DNA of 64,000 nucleotides, taken from Microbacteriaceae bacterium (GTDB taxonomy: Bacteria; Actinomycetota; Actinomycetes; Actinomycetales; Microbacteriaceae). Positions 1 to 8,813 of this stretch are shown piece by piece; position 1 is the stretch's first letter; the number at the start of each line of letters is the position of its first letter. The DNA lies in NCBI GenBank assembly GCA_027487865.1, contig JAIYCT010000003.1, positions 310,001 to 374,000 on the forward strand, given 5' to 3'. Under the pieces are notes generated by a model, which worked only from the letters and a program-made list of their open reading frames with translations, was not told where the DNA came from and did not search any database. The position numbers were made by a program, and so were the translations under genes.

Positions 1-253
1 TGCCGTGGATCAAAGCAAGCCAAAGCATCGCCAGATCCCAAACCTGCCAGAACGGATCAGCCCACTTACCAGCGACAAATGCAAAGTCAATGGCCTTGAT
101 GCCATCGCCAAGCACTAGGTTCACAACCAGGTGGGTAAAAACCAACACGATTAACAGCGGTCCGGAGACTCGCATGAAAAGCCAGCCGTACTTTTCCCAG
201 TTGGCAGCTTTGCGGCTGCGAGGCTGGTTTGGGGTTTCAATAATGACGCTCAT
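1..253 (-). CDS. sdhD: Succinate dehydrogenase membrane anchor SdhD (partial, C-terminus beyond the window)
   Basis: The minus-strand reading frame starts with ATG at 253-251 and runs off the left edge. The translation begins MSVIIETPNQPRSRKAANWE and continues with the SdhD pattern: a basic N-terminus, MRVSGPLLIVLVFTHLVVN as the first membrane segment, and a second segment entering ALIHG at the edge. SdhD with SdhC anchors complex II in the membrane and passes electrons to quinone. The start overlaps the sdhC stop by one base (TAATG), so the two are translationally coupled; sdhA and sdhB probably follow to the left. The family is inferred from this pattern and from its partner sdhC. Confidence 0.85.
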   Translation of the reverse strand, partial: MSVIIETPNQPRSRKAANWEKYGWLFMRVSGPLLIVLVFTHLVVNLVLGDGIKAIDFAFVAGKWADPFWQVWDLAMLWLALIHG

Positions 254-645
254 TAGTGCGCTCCAAAGACTCTTGCAAGGTGCACCGGAGTGAAGGCCGC
301 GACCAAAACCACGCTGATAGCGATGACCACCCAGAACATAATGTTTTGATACTTGGTGCCCTTGGACCAGAAGTCAACCGCGATGATCCTCAGGCCATTT
401 AGACCGTGGAACACGATGCCCGCCACTAGGCCAAGTTCTGCCAGTCCAACAATCGGAGTCTTGTAGGACTCGATGACGACGTTGTAAGCCTCTGGGCTGA
501 CTCGCACCAAGGCGGTGTCGAGCACGTGCACAAGTAGGAAAAAGAAGATTGCCACACCGGTAATACGGTGCAGCACCCAGGACCACATGCCCACTTTGCC
601 GCGGTACAAGGTTCCTGCTGGCCGTGTTGCCAAGCTAGCCTCCAT
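253..645 (-). CDS. sdhC: Succinate dehydrogenase cytochrome b556 subunit SdhC
   Basis: A 130-residue membrane protein and first gene of the sdh operon here. It contains the SdhC signature HRITGVAIFFFLLVHVLDT (about residues 27-45), whose first His lies near the quinone site and whose later His is a candidate haem b ligand, and HGLNGLR near residue 80. Three membrane helices are visible. It forms the membrane part of complex II and works in the TCA cycle and respiratory chain. The ATG at 645 is the only good start. No clear ribosome site precedes it; a TAGAAT box about 20 bases upstream is a candidate -10. It is divergent from manC across 84 bases. Confidence 0.92.
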   Translation of the reverse strand: MEASLATRPAGTLYRGKVGMWSWVLHRITGVAIFFFLLVHVLDTALVRVSPEAYNVVIESYKTPIVGLAELGLVAGIVFHGLNGLRIIAVDFWSKGTKYQNIMFWVVIAISVVLVAAFTPVHLARVFGAH

Positions 646-717
646 GGATAGTTTCGGTTTGGGTCTAATTCTAACTAATCAAAGGCCTTTGGCTTTCCCA
701 AAAAGCCAAGAAACATC

Positions 718-729
718 TAGGGTGATTAG
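718..729 (+). promoter_or_regulatory. Leaderless-type -10 box of manC
   Basis: TAGGGT (718-723) is followed by six bases and then the GTG start at 730. This spacing would place the transcription start at or next to the first base of the start codon. There is no Shine-Dalgarno sequence, which fits a leaderless message. The box is seen; its use is inferred. Confidence 0.5.
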
Positions 730-1839
730 GTGAACTCTTCGAAAAGCACCAACCTTGAAAACTTCTTTGCCGTGATTCCCGCCGGTGGCGTAGGTTCCAG
801 GCTTTGGCCACTCTCTAGAGCTAGCGCACCGAAGTTCCTGCACGATCTAACCGGTAGCGGTCAGACCCTGCTGCAGGACACCTGGGATCGACTTCAACCA
901 ATCGCTGCGGGTAAGACGATGGTGGTAACTGGCAATGTGCACGCTCACGCTGTAGAGCAGCAGCTTCCGGAGCTTGATGAGAAGAACCTAATTCTGGAGC
1001 CATCGCCACGCGATTCAACCGCTGCGATTGCACTTGCGGCAGCGGTCTTGGCGCTACGTCAGCCAAATGTGATTATTGGTTCCTTTGCTGCCGATCATGT
1101 GATTTTGGATCAGGATGAGTTTCACAAGAGCGTCATAGAGGCCGTGGATGTCGCTGCCACCGGAAAGATTGTGACGATTGGCCTTAGGCCAACCGAGCCA
1201 TCGGTTGGATTCGGCTACATTCAAAAAGGCGAGCGACTAGATAGCCCAACCGCATGCGCAGTTTTGAAGTTTGTAGAAAAGCCAAGCATCAAGGTCGCGA
1301 AGCAGTATGTGGACTCTGGAGACTACTTCTGGAACGCCGGCATGTTTATCGCCCCAGCCAAGTTGCTGCTTGAGGTTCTCGCTAAAACCGAACCCGAACT
1401 TCACGCCGGCATTGTGGAAATCGCAAAGGCATGGGACACCCCGGCACGCGAATCGGTTATGAAGAGTCAGTGGCCAAAGCTCAAGAGAATTGCAATCGAT
1501 TACGCGATTGCAGAGCCTGCTGCCGAGCAGGGTTTGGTGGCGGTCATTCCGGCCGAATTTGAATGGCATGACGTCGGTGACTTTGCAGCTATTGCGGAGC
1601 TGCAGTCCCAAGGTAAAAAGGGCAACCTTGCAGTCCTGGGTTCTGCGAAGGTGCTATCCGACTCATCCTCTGGAATTTTGGTGTCGGACACCAACCGCCT
1701 GATCGCACTTATTGGCCTGGAAGATGTGATCGTGGTGGACACCCCAGACGCCCTGTTGATTACCACCAAGGAACACGCTCAAAAGGTTAAGTCGCTAGTT
1801 GATGTCCTAAAACAAACCGGACATTCGGAGCTTTTATAA
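730..1839 (+). CDS. manC: Mannose-1-phosphate guanylyltransferase ManC
   Basis: Makes GDP-mannose from mannose-1-phosphate and GTP for mannosylated surface glycans. The 369-residue protein opens with the nucleotidyltransferase motif IPAGGVGSRLWPLSR (about residues 17-31) followed by APKFL, the pyrophosphorylase loop with its Lys. Further in are FAADH (metal/nucleotide binding), GYIQ, VEKP, FWNAGMF and WHDVGDF, all typical of the GMP type. It is a single-domain transferase without the C-terminal isomerase of the enterobacterial bifunctional enzymes. GTG 730 is preceded by a -10-like box and no ribosome site, so the start looks leaderless. The mannomutase that could supply its substrate (manB) is about 31 kb downstream. 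Confidence 0.9.
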   Translation: MNSSKSTNLENFFAVIPAGGVGSRLWPLSRASAPKFLHDLTGSGQTLLQDTWDRLQPIAAGKTMVVTGNVHAHAVEQQLPELDEKNLILEPSPRDSTAAIALAAAVLALRQPNVIIGSFAADHVILDQDEFHKSVIEAVDVAATGKIVTIGLRPTEPSVGFGYIQKGERLDSPTACAVLKFVEKPSIKVAKQYVDSGDYFWNAGMFIAPAKLLLEVLAKTEPELHAGIVEIAKAWDTPARESVMKSQWPKLKRIAIDYAIAEPAAEQGLVAVIPAEFEWHDVGDFAAIAELQSQGKKGNLAVLGSAKVLSDSSSGILVSDTNRLIALIGLEDVIVVDTPDALLITTKEHAQKVKSLVDVLKQTGHSELL

Positions 1840-1863
1840 CAGTTCTTGCACAGCCTTTAAACT

Positions 1864-1878
1864 TGACCGTTGCGGTCA
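1864..1878 (+). promoter_or_regulatory. Inverted repeat TGACCG-TTG-CGGTCA, possible operator of the nucleoside uptake operon
   Basis: A perfect 6+3+6 inverted repeat lies 90 bases before the BMP lipoprotein start and just upstream of a candidate -10 box TAGAGT (1900-1905). Its position near the -35 region suits a repressor or activator site. The symmetry is seen; the function is inference. No regulator gene lies next to it. Confidence 0.4.
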
Positions 1879-1953
1879 TGTTGCTCTTGAAAACCTCTGT
1901 AGAGTGTTGGGAAAAGGTGCCTAATGGCACACATTTCCAATCAGGAGGAAACC

Positions 1954-3033
1954 TTGAAACTAAAGAATGCATCCGCAGCATTCGCACTACTAGGCGTATC
2001 AGCCCTAGTGCTAACCGGCTGCGCAGCTGCTCCAGAAGCAGAGCCAACCGCAACAGAGACCGCATCAGAGGCACCAAGCGTTGACTACCTTGCTTGTGCA
2101 GTATCTGACGAGGGTAGCTGGAACGACAAGTCGTTCAACGAGTCTGTTTACGACGGTCTAACCAAGGCTCAGACCGAGCTAGGTGTTCAGATTGCCGACG
2201 CAGAGTCGAACTCTGCAGAGGACTTCGCTCCGAACCTACAGGCAATGGTTGACCAGGCTTGCGACATTACCTTTGCCGTTGGCTTCAACCTAGTTGCAGA
2301 CGTAAACGCTGCAGCAGCTGCTAACCCAGACGTGAGCTTCGTAACCATCGATGGTTGGTCTGAAGGCAACGCAAACCTAAAGCCAGTTGGCTACTCAATG
2401 AACCAGTCCAGCTACCTAGCTGGCTACCTAGCTGCTGCTTACTCGACCACCAAGGTCGTTGGCACCTACGGTGGAATGCAGATTGACGCTGTTGTCGACT
2501 TCATGAACGGCTTCTACTTCGGAGCTATGGCATGGGGCGAAGAGAACGGCACTGCAGTGAAGGTTGTTGGTTGGGACCCAGCCGCAGCTACCGGTCAGTT
2601 CATCGGTGACTTCACTCCTAACTCCGGTACCTCAAAGTCAATTGCAGCTGCATTGATCAACGACGGCGCTGACGTGCTCTTCCCAGTTGGTGGAGACCAG
2701 TTCGGTGCTGTATCTGAGGCAATCAAGGAAGCTGGCATCGATGGCGTAATGATCGGTGTCGACAAGGACGTAGCGCTAACCTCTCCTGAGTACGCACCTT
2801 ACGTGCTTACCTCAGCTGAGAAGCGCATGACCAACGCTGTTTACGACATCATCGCAGAGCTATCTGCTGGTGGCGCATTCAACGGTGACGCATACGTTGG
2901 CACCTTGGCAAACGGTGGAACCGGACTATCTCCGTTCTACGACTTCGACTCCAAGATTGATGACGCAACCAAGGCTCGCCTACTCGAGCTAGAGGCTGGC
3001 ATCATCGCTGGTGAGATTGACCCACTGAGCTAA
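1954..3033 (+). CDS. BMP-family nucleoside-binding lipoprotein of an ABC transporter
   Basis: Extracellular substrate-binding lipoprotein of the basic membrane protein (BMP/PnrA/BmpA) family, which captures nucleosides for an ABC importer. The start is TTG 1954, because AGGAGG sits at 1943-1948 and the protein then begins with a short lipoprotein signal, MKLKNASAAFALLG, ending in lipobox LTGC. The in-frame ATG at 1924 would put extra residues before the signal and overlaps a small hairpin (GTGCC/GGCAC, 1917-1930). The mature part starts after an Ala/Glu/Thr linker with SDEGSWNDKSFNES, the classic BMP opening, and later has FAVGFNLV and GVDKDV. Leu codons are strongly biased to CTA, suggesting high expression. 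Genes downstream (ATPase, permeases, nucleoside catabolism) support nucleosides as substrate. Confidence 0.92.
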   Translation: MKLKNASAAFALLGVSALVLTGCAAAPEAEPTATETASEAPSVDYLACAVSDEGSWNDKSFNESVYDGLTKAQTELGVQIADAESNSAEDFAPNLQAMVDQACDITFAVGFNLVADVNAAAAANPDVSFVTIDGWSEGNANLKPVGYSMNQSSYLAGYLAAAYSTTKVVGTYGGMQIDAVVDFMNGFYFGAMAWGEENGTAVKVVGWDPAAATGQFIGDFTPNSGTSKSIAAALINDGADVLFPVGGDQFGAVSEAIKEAGIDGVMIGVDKDVALTSPEYAPYVLTSAEKRMTNAVYDIIAELSAGGAFNGDAYVGTLANGGTGLSPFYDFDSKIDDATKARLLELEAGIIAGEIDPLS

Positions 3034-3050
3034 TTCAGTAATAAAAGCTG

Positions 3051-3086
3051 GGGGCCGCAGAGAGATCTGCGGCCCTTACTTTTTTT
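3051..3086 (+). terminator. Intrinsic terminator/attenuator between the binding protein and the ABC genes
   Basis: A 9-bp GC-rich stem (GGGCCGCAG 3052-3060 with CTGCGGCCC 3067-3075, loop AGAGAT) is followed by a T-rich tail TTACTTTTTTT. It sits 18 bases after the lipoprotein stop and before the ATPase gene. Partial termination here would give more binding protein than membrane components, the usual stoichiometry of ABC importers. A TAGGAC box lies at about 3118-3123, so a second promoter is also possible. Confidence 0.85.
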
Positions 3087-3143
3087 GGCGGAGCAGCGCT
3101 GAGTTTTTTGGCAGAATAGGACTTGGCACGAAGGAGTGCAAAA

Positions 3144-4652
3144 GTGAAATTAGAACTGCGCGGTATTACCAAGCGCTTTGGCCAACTGGTGGCCAATGAC
3201 TCAATCAACCTTGTCGTTCAACCCGGTGAGATCCACGCGCTGTTGGGTGAGAACGGCGCTGGTAAGTCCACCCTGATGAACGTCCTCTACGGCCTTTACC
3301 AGGCTGACGAGGGTCAGATCCTGCTGGATGACAAAGCCCAGAAATTCTCAGGTCCTGGCGATGCAATGGCATCAGGCATTGGAATGGTTCACCAGCACTT
3401 CATGCTTATTCCAGTTTTCACCGTCGCCGAGAACGTTGCCTTGGGCAACGAGCCGACCGGTTTATTTGGAACCTTCAAACTTGCAGAGGCCAGAAAGCGC
3501 GTTGTTGAGATTTCTGACCGCTTTGGCTTCAACGTAGATCCTGACGCTCTGGTAGAAGACCTACCGGTAGGTGTCCAGCAGCGTGTAGAAATCATCAAGG
3601 CACTTTCTAGAGACGCCAAAGTCTTGGTGCTAGACGAGCCAACCGCGGTTTTGACTCCGCAGGAAACCGATGAACTAATGGCAATCATGCGTCAGCTTGC
3701 CAAAGCTGGCACCTCGATTGTGTTTATTACCCACAAGCTTCGTGAGGTAAAAGAGGTAGCAGACAAGATCACTGTGATTCGCCTCGGCAAAGTGGTAGGG
3801 GACGCCGCTCCGGACGCGTCAACATCTGAACTTGCATCGATGATGGTTGGCCGCGAGGTCGATCTAACGGTTACTAAGCGCCAAGCCAGCTTGGGCGATG
3901 AAGTGCTTCGGGTTGAGAACATCTCTGTCTTGGATGACCGAAACCAAAGAGCGGTAAACGGCGTCAGCTTTATGGTTCAGCGCGGTGAGATCCTGGCAAT
4001 CGCCGGTGTGCAGGGTAATGGCCAGACCGAGCTCGCCGAGGCACTGCTGGGCTTGCGCCCAGTTATCAAAGGCAGCGGTTCCATCTCTATCAATGGGGAG
4101 CACCGCAAGTCACAGGCTTCGGTTCGCGATGTCTTGGAGTCAGGTGTTGGCTTCATCCCAGAAGATCGCAAGAAAGATGGCCTGGTTTCTGAGTTCACGA
4201 TTGCCGAGAACCTGATGCTGAATGCCTCCTACAAGTCGGTATTCACCAAGGGCTTGAACATTAACTTTGCCGCCCGCAAGAAGATATCCAAGGACTTGGT
4301 CGAAAGATTCGACGTTCGAACTCCATCGGCCGACCACCTGGCTGGAAAACTCTCCGGAGGTAACCAGCAGAAGGTCGTGGTGGCACGTGAGCTTTATCGC
4401 AAGGTTGACCTTCTGATTGCATCGCAGCCAACCAGAGGTGTTGATGTGGGCTCAATTGAGTTCATTCACGAGCAGTTGGTTGCGGAGCGTGACGCCGGCA
4501 AAGGCGTTGTCCTGATTTCAACCGAGTTGGACGAAGTGCTTGCGCTTGCGGATCGAATTGCGGTTATGTATCGCGGTCAAATTATTGGAATTGTGGGCCC
4601 AGAAACCTCCAGAGAGCAGTTGGGCAAAATGATGGCGGGAGTTGCAGCATGA
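3144..4652 (+). CDS. Nucleoside ABC transporter ATP-binding protein (duplicated ATPase, NupO/NupA type)
   Basis: A 502-residue protein with two fused ABC domains, as in sugar and nucleoside importers (RbsA, YufO/NupO). Domain 1 has Walker A GENGAGKST, signature VGVQQRVEI and Walker B LVLDEPTAVLTPQE. Domain 2 is degenerate: the P-loop is GVQGNGQTE, the signature LSGGNQQKVVVARE is intact, and Walker B reads LLIASQPTRGVD with the catalytic Glu replaced. Such asymmetry is normal in this family. GTG 3144 is chosen because AAGGAG (3131-3136) is seven bases before it; the TTG at 3123 has no such site. It overlaps the next gene by four bases (ATGA). Confidence 0.93.
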   Translation: MKLELRGITKRFGQLVANDSINLVVQPGEIHALLGENGAGKSTLMNVLYGLYQADEGQILLDDKAQKFSGPGDAMASGIGMVHQHFMLIPVFTVAENVALGNEPTGLFGTFKLAEARKRVVEISDRFGFNVDPDALVEDLPVGVQQRVEIIKALSRDAKVLVLDEPTAVLTPQETDELMAIMRQLAKAGTSIVFITHKLREVKEVADKITVIRLGKVVGDAAPDASTSELASMMVGREVDLTVTKRQASLGDEVLRVENISVLDDRNQRAVNGVSFMVQRGEILAIAGVQGNGQTELAEALLGLRPVIKGSGSISINGEHRKSQASVRDVLESGVGFIPEDRKKDGLVSEFTIAENLMLNASYKSVFTKGLNINFAARKKISKDLVERFDVRTPSADHLAGKLSGGNQQKVVVARELYRKVDLLIASQPTRGVDVGSIEFIHEQLVAERDAGKGVVLISTELDEVLALADRIAVMYRGQIIGIVGPETSREQLGKMMAGVAA

Positions 4653-5872
4653 GCAGTCCAGAGGCGAGATTCAATCAAGCCATCAAAGAAATTCTGGCCG
4701 GAGGCCTAACCCGCACGGTGCTTTCGGTAATCCTCGGATTCCTAGTCGGTGCGCTGTTCATGATCGGATCCAATAAGGAATTCTTGGAGGGTCTGACCTA
4801 TTTCTTCTCCAGGCCTCAGGACTCACTCGGTGCAGCTTGGACTGTTGTCAGCGATGGCTACGGAGCATTGTTTAGGGGCTCAATCTTTAACGCTGAGGCC
4901 GAGGACCTAATCAAAGCATTCCGACCACTAACTGAGACCTTGAGGCTCGGAGCTCCGCTGATTGCGGCAGGTTTGGGAATTGGTCTAGCTTTCCGAGTCG
5001 GGCTTTTCAACATCGGTGGTACCGGCCAGCTAATTTTCGGCATGATCTTCTCGACCTGGGTGGCAACCCGAATCGAGTTGCCAATCGTGTTGCACATGAT
5101 CGTCGCACTTATCGCCGGAATCCTGGGAGCTTGTTTATTGGGCGCACTGGTTGGTTTCCTAAAAGCTAGAACCGGTGCTCACGAAGTGATCCTTACGATC
5201 ATGCTCAATTACATCGCCATCTACTTCTTCAGCTTCCTAATGCGAGACCCAGCGCTGTTGCAGGAGGAGCGAGCAAGCGGAAACCCGAAGGCAGATCCTG
5301 CTGCAGTGACCGCTCAGTTCCCGAAGCTCTTCGGCGATGAGTATTCGCTGCACTGGGGATTGGTGTTTTCCATCGCAGCGGTAATTGTTTACTGGTGGCT
5401 AATGGAGCGCTCCACCATTGGATACCGCTTGCGCATGGTCGGCTTTAACCCGGATGCCGCAAAGACCGCCGGCATCAACGTGAACCGAACCTATGTTTTG
5501 GCCATGGCGCTGTCGGCAGCATTTGTCGGTGTTGCAGGAGCAAACCAAGCACTGGGAACAGCCATCGGTGTCACCCCGAGCTCTCACGCCGGTATCGGAT
5601 TTGACGCCATCACGGTTGCGCTACTTGGAGGATCATCAGCCCCAGGTATTTTGCTGGCTGGCTTGCTCTTTGGTGCATTTAAAGCAGGAGCGCCTGCGAT
5701 GCAGGTAATCGGAGTATCTCCTGAGGTTTTGGGAATCGTTCAGGGTGCGATTGTGCTGTTTATCGCAGCCCCGCCGCTGATTAGGGCCATCTTTGGTCTA
5801 CCGAAACCTCAGACCACGAATGCGCTCGGTGCTATTCGAGGTCGAGTCTTTGGGAAAGGCGGTGCCAAATGA
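4649..5872 (+). CDS. Nucleoside ABC transporter permease (NupP type)
   Basis: Inner-membrane permease of the BPD_transp_2 family, 407 residues with about ten hydrophobic segments. It contains the family core LRLGAPLIAAGLGIGLAFR, then FNIGGTGQLIFG, and AKTAGINVNRTYVLAMALS in the second half. It translocates the nucleoside delivered by the BMP lipoprotein together with the second permease. The start ATG overlaps the ATPase stop, and its own stop overlaps the next permease start (both ATGA), indicating translational coupling. Confidence 0.9.
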   Translation: MSSPEARFNQAIKEILAGGLTRTVLSVILGFLVGALFMIGSNKEFLEGLTYFFSRPQDSLGAAWTVVSDGYGALFRGSIFNAEAEDLIKAFRPLTETLRLGAPLIAAGLGIGLAFRVGLFNIGGTGQLIFGMIFSTWVATRIELPIVLHMIVALIAGILGACLLGALVGFLKARTGAHEVILTIMLNYIAIYFFSFLMRDPALLQEERASGNPKADPAAVTAQFPKLFGDEYSLHWGLVFSIAAVIVYWWLMERSTIGYRLRMVGFNPDAAKTAGINVNRTYVLAMALSAAFVGVAGANQALGTAIGVTPSSHAGIGFDAITVALLGGSSAPGILLAGLLFGAFKAGAPAMQVIGVSPEVLGIVQGAIVLFIAAPPLIRAIFGLPKPQTTNALGAIRGRVFGKGGAK

Positions 5873-7137
5873 GTTGGCTAAAGCCGGTATCCGGGATCAA
5901 TAGCGAAGAACGCGTTGGTTTCAAGAGCCCAATCGTGATGGGAGTGCTTGCACTTGTCGTGCTTTACTTCTTTGGCATTGCTGGCCGAAGTGGGCAGACC
6001 GTCTTTGAACTGACCCGTAAGCAGGATCTAATCCAGCTTCCGGTCTTTGAAATCGCCTCTGCACAGCTGGGTGTCATCACAGGTGTCATCATGCTGTTGG
6101 TGGCGGTTGTTTCGCTCTTGCTCTCGTTACGCAATAGCAAAACTCCAATCTGGCTGGTCTCGATCTATGGCCTATTGGGCGTAACAGCATTGCTTGGCTG
6201 GCTGGCTGCCGACAACACGGTACCGGTCGTTTTCATTGCTGGAACCGCTTTGGTCTTGGCCGTGCCAATCATGCTCGGTGCAATGGCCGGTGTGATGAGC
6301 GAGCGCAGCGGTATCACCAACATCGCAATCGAAGGTCAATTGCTAACCGGTGCGTTCATGGCGGCTGTGGTTTCCAGCATCACCGACAACTTTGCACTTG
6401 GAATCTTTGCTGCCATGTTTACCGCAGCTTTGATGAGCATGGTGCTGGCGGTATTTGCCATCAAGTTCCTGGCCCAGCAGATCATCGTCGGAGTGGTGCT
6501 AAACGTCTTAGTCATCGGTATCACCAACTTCCTCTACCAGCAGTGGCTAACCGAGGATGGCGAGAACGTGAACTTCCCCGGCACCTTGGACATCATCAAG
6601 ATTCCATTCCTGAGTGACATCCCAATACTTGGTCCGGTGCTATTTGAAAACCGAATCACAGTTTTCGCAGCTCTGTTGATTGTGCCTTTGCTGTGGTTTG
6701 TGCTTTTCAAGACCAAGCTCGGCTTGCGTGCCAGAGCGGTGGGTGAGCATCCACTAGCTGCTGACACCGTTGGTATCAACGTGAGCCGAACTCGCTTCTG
6801 GTGGGTAACAATCGGTGGCGCAATCGCAGGTTTGGGCGGCGCTGCTTTGACCGTTGGTAACGCCGGAGCGTTTGGTCGTGAAATGTCTGGTGGCTTTGGA
6901 TTCATCGCACTTGCGGTGGTAATCCTCGGTCGTTGGCACCCAATTTCGGCCGCACTTGCTGCACTGCTGTTTGGTTTCTCAATCATCTTGCGCGTCTGGG
7001 CAAACCAGGTGAGCCCTGGTATCCCAACCGATTTCATCACCATGGTTCCTTACATCGTGACGATCATTGCTGTGGTTGGTTTTGTTGGTCAGTCCAGGCC
7101 TCCAAAATCTCTCGCAATTCCTTATATGAAGGGTTAG
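5869..7137 (+). CDS. Nucleoside ABC transporter permease (NupQ type)
   Basis: Second membrane subunit, 422 residues. It carries the conserved MAGVMSERSGITNIAIEGQL motif of the BPD_transp_2 family (about residue 138 onward) and RARAVGEHPLAADTVGINV, the cytoplasmic coupling region. Several N-terminal hydrophobic segments precede the core, as in YufQ/NupC homologues. It starts within the stop of the first permease and is followed two bases later by cytidine deaminase, tying import directly to nucleoside catabolism. Confidence 0.9.
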   Translation: MSWLKPVSGINSEERVGFKSPIVMGVLALVVLYFFGIAGRSGQTVFELTRKQDLIQLPVFEIASAQLGVITGVIMLLVAVVSLLLSLRNSKTPIWLVSIYGLLGVTALLGWLAADNTVPVVFIAGTALVLAVPIMLGAMAGVMSERSGITNIAIEGQLLTGAFMAAVVSSITDNFALGIFAAMFTAALMSMVLAVFAIKFLAQQIIVGVVLNVLVIGITNFLYQQWLTEDGENVNFPGTLDIIKIPFLSDIPILGPVLFENRITVFAALLIVPLLWFVLFKTKLGLRARAVGEHPLAADTVGINVSRTRFWWVTIGGAIAGLGGAALTVGNAGAFGREMSGGFGFIALAVVILGRWHPISAALAALLFGFSIILRVWANQVSPGIPTDFITMVPYIVTIIAVVGFVGQSRPPKSLAIPYMKG

Positions 7138-7139
7138 TC

Positions 7140-7532
7140 ATGGAGATTGATTGGGTGGCTTTGAAGGCCGAAGCAACCAAGGCGATGAAAAAGGCCTATG
7201 CGCCTTACTCAAACTTCCCAGTGGGTGCTGCTGCGCTCACCGACAAGGGTGAAATCATCTCCGGCTGCAATGTCGAAAATGCCTCATACGGTGTCGGGCT
7301 CTGCGCTGAGTGCTCTTTGGTTAGTGAGCTTTATCGCGTTGGCGGCGGAAAACTCGTTGCGTTCTCCTGTGTCGATGGTGCGGGAAGCACTCTGATGCCA
7401 TGTGGCCGCTGTCGCCAGTTGCTTTACGAACACCACGCCCCGGGAATGTTGCTAGACACCGTCTCTGGCATAAAGACCATTTACGAAGTACTGCCTGATG
7501 CCTTCGGGCCTGAACACCTGGAGCAAAAGTGA
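7140..7532 (+). CDS. cdd: Cytidine deaminase
   Basis: Deaminates cytidine and deoxycytidine to uridine and deoxyuridine. The 130-residue length matches the homotetrameric class. Zinc ligands and the catalytic Glu are in GLCAECS (C-A-E) and PCGRCRQLL, and APYSNFPVGAA and GCNVENASYG are the substrate-binding segments. The start ATG 7140 lies two bases after the permease stop; GAAGGG eight bases upstream is a plausible ribosome site. Its stop overlaps the thymidine phosphorylase start (GTGA). Confidence 0.95.
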   Translation: MEIDWVALKAEATKAMKKAYAPYSNFPVGAAALTDKGEIISGCNVENASYGVGLCAECSLVSELYRVGGGKLVAFSCVDGAGSTLMPCGRCRQLLYEHHAPGMLLDTVSGIKTIYEVLPDAFGPEHLEQK

Positions 7533-8806
7533 GCTTTTCCGCCGTCGAACTGATCATCAAAAAGCGTGAGCGGTTTGAGCTGAGCACCGAAGAGATTCGC
7601 TGGTTGGTTGCGAACTACACCTCCGGTGTTGTCGCGGATGAACAGATGTCTGCGATGGCAATGGCCATCTTGCTCAACGGCATGAATCGTCGCGAGGTTA
7701 AAGATCTAACTTTGGCGATGATTGACTCAGGCGAACGACTTGAGTTCGATGGGCTGGCGATGCCAACCGCGGATAAGCACTCAACCGGAGGAGTGGGCGA
7801 CAAGATCACCTTGCCGCTGGCACCTTTGGTTGCCTCATATGGTGTTGCGGTCCCGCAGCTCTCTGGTCGAGGTCTTGGTCACACCGGTGGCACGCTCGAC
7901 AAGCTAGAGGCGATTCCAGGTTGGCAGGCCAGCCTTTCAAACACCGAGCTCTACTCGCAGTTGGCTGAGGTTGGAGCTGTTATTTGCGCTGCAGGTTCTG
8001 GTCTTGCTCCTGCCGATAGAAAGCTTTATTCGCTGCGCGATGTCACCGGCACGGTTGAGGCCATTCCACTTATTGCATCGTCGATCATGAGCAAGAAGAT
8101 TGCCGAGGGCACCAAGGCATTGGTGCTAGATGTCAAGGTCGGCTCCGGAGCCTTCATGAAAACTTTGGACAGAGCCACCGAGTTGGCTCAAACTTTGGTA
8201 GCGCTCGGTCAAGATGCTGGCGTGAACACCTCAGCACTGTTGACAGACATGTCGACCCCGCTTGGTCTAAAGATCGGTAATGCACTCGAGGTTGAAGAGT
8301 CGGTCGAGGTGTTAGCCGGCGGCGGCCCAGCGGACGTTATTGAACTAACTGTGGAGCTTGCCAGGGAAATGTTGAGTCAGGCCGGAGTAACTGGCGTTGA
8401 CCCGAGCGAGAACCTGCGCAATGGCAAGGCCATGGACAAGTGGCGTCAGATGATTTCGGCACAGGGTGGCAATCCAGATGCCGAACTTCCAAAGGCAAAG
8501 CACTCGCACCAAATCCTGGCAACCGAGTCGGGTTTTGTTTCGCGCTTGGATGCCCTAGAAGTTGGAGTTGCATCCTGGCGATTGGGTGCGGGGCGAGAGC
8601 GCAAAGAGGATGCGGTTCAATTTGGGGCAGGTATTGAGCTGAATGTTCAAATCGGCAGCCGAATCGAAGCCGGTCAGCCATTGATGACTTTGTTCACCGA
8701 CACCGAGGAGAAGTTTGCTAGAGCAATTGAGCTAGCTGGCGGTGCGGTCGAGATTTCTAACTCTTCGGTTGCCCAGCGTAAGCTCATCCTCGGCAGAATC
8801 AGTTAG
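7529..8806 (+). CDS. deoA: Thymidine phosphorylase
   Basis: Splits thymidine or deoxyuridine with phosphate to the free base and deoxyribose-1-phosphate. The 425-residue protein shows the full pyrimidine phosphorylase layout: an N-terminal helical domain with MAMAILLNGMN, the phosphate loop KHSTGGVGDK, the family signature SGRGLGHTGGTLDKLEAIPG (about residues 110-129), KVGSGAFMK, and the C-terminal domain. The GTG start overlaps the cdd stop. The deoxyribose-1-phosphate would need a phosphopentomutase; the mutase at 11272-12900 is the best local candidate. Confidence 0.94.
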   Translation: MSFSAVELIIKKRERFELSTEEIRWLVANYTSGVVADEQMSAMAMAILLNGMNRREVKDLTLAMIDSGERLEFDGLAMPTADKHSTGGVGDKITLPLAPLVASYGVAVPQLSGRGLGHTGGTLDKLEAIPGWQASLSNTELYSQLAEVGAVICAAGSGLAPADRKLYSLRDVTGTVEAIPLIASSIMSKKIAEGTKALVLDVKVGSGAFMKTLDRATELAQTLVALGQDAGVNTSALLTDMSTPLGLKIGNALEVEESVEVLAGGGPADVIELTVELAREMLSQAGVTGVDPSENLRNGKAMDKWRQMISAQGGNPDAELPKAKHSHQILATESGFVSRLDALEVGVASWRLGAGRERKEDAVQFGAGIELNVQIGSRIEAGQPLMTLFTDTEEKFARAIELAGGAVEISNSSVAQRKLILGRIS

Positions 8807-8813
8807 GAAACCA

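Noticed and set aside
1924-1953. ATG start of the BMP lipoprotein at 1924
   Set aside because: It precedes the Shine-Dalgarno sequence and would add ten residues before the lipoprotein signal; TTG 1954 fits better.
6534-7043. Long minus-strand frame inside the second permease
   Set aside because: Low-complexity translation opposite a well-supported gene; a shadow frame.
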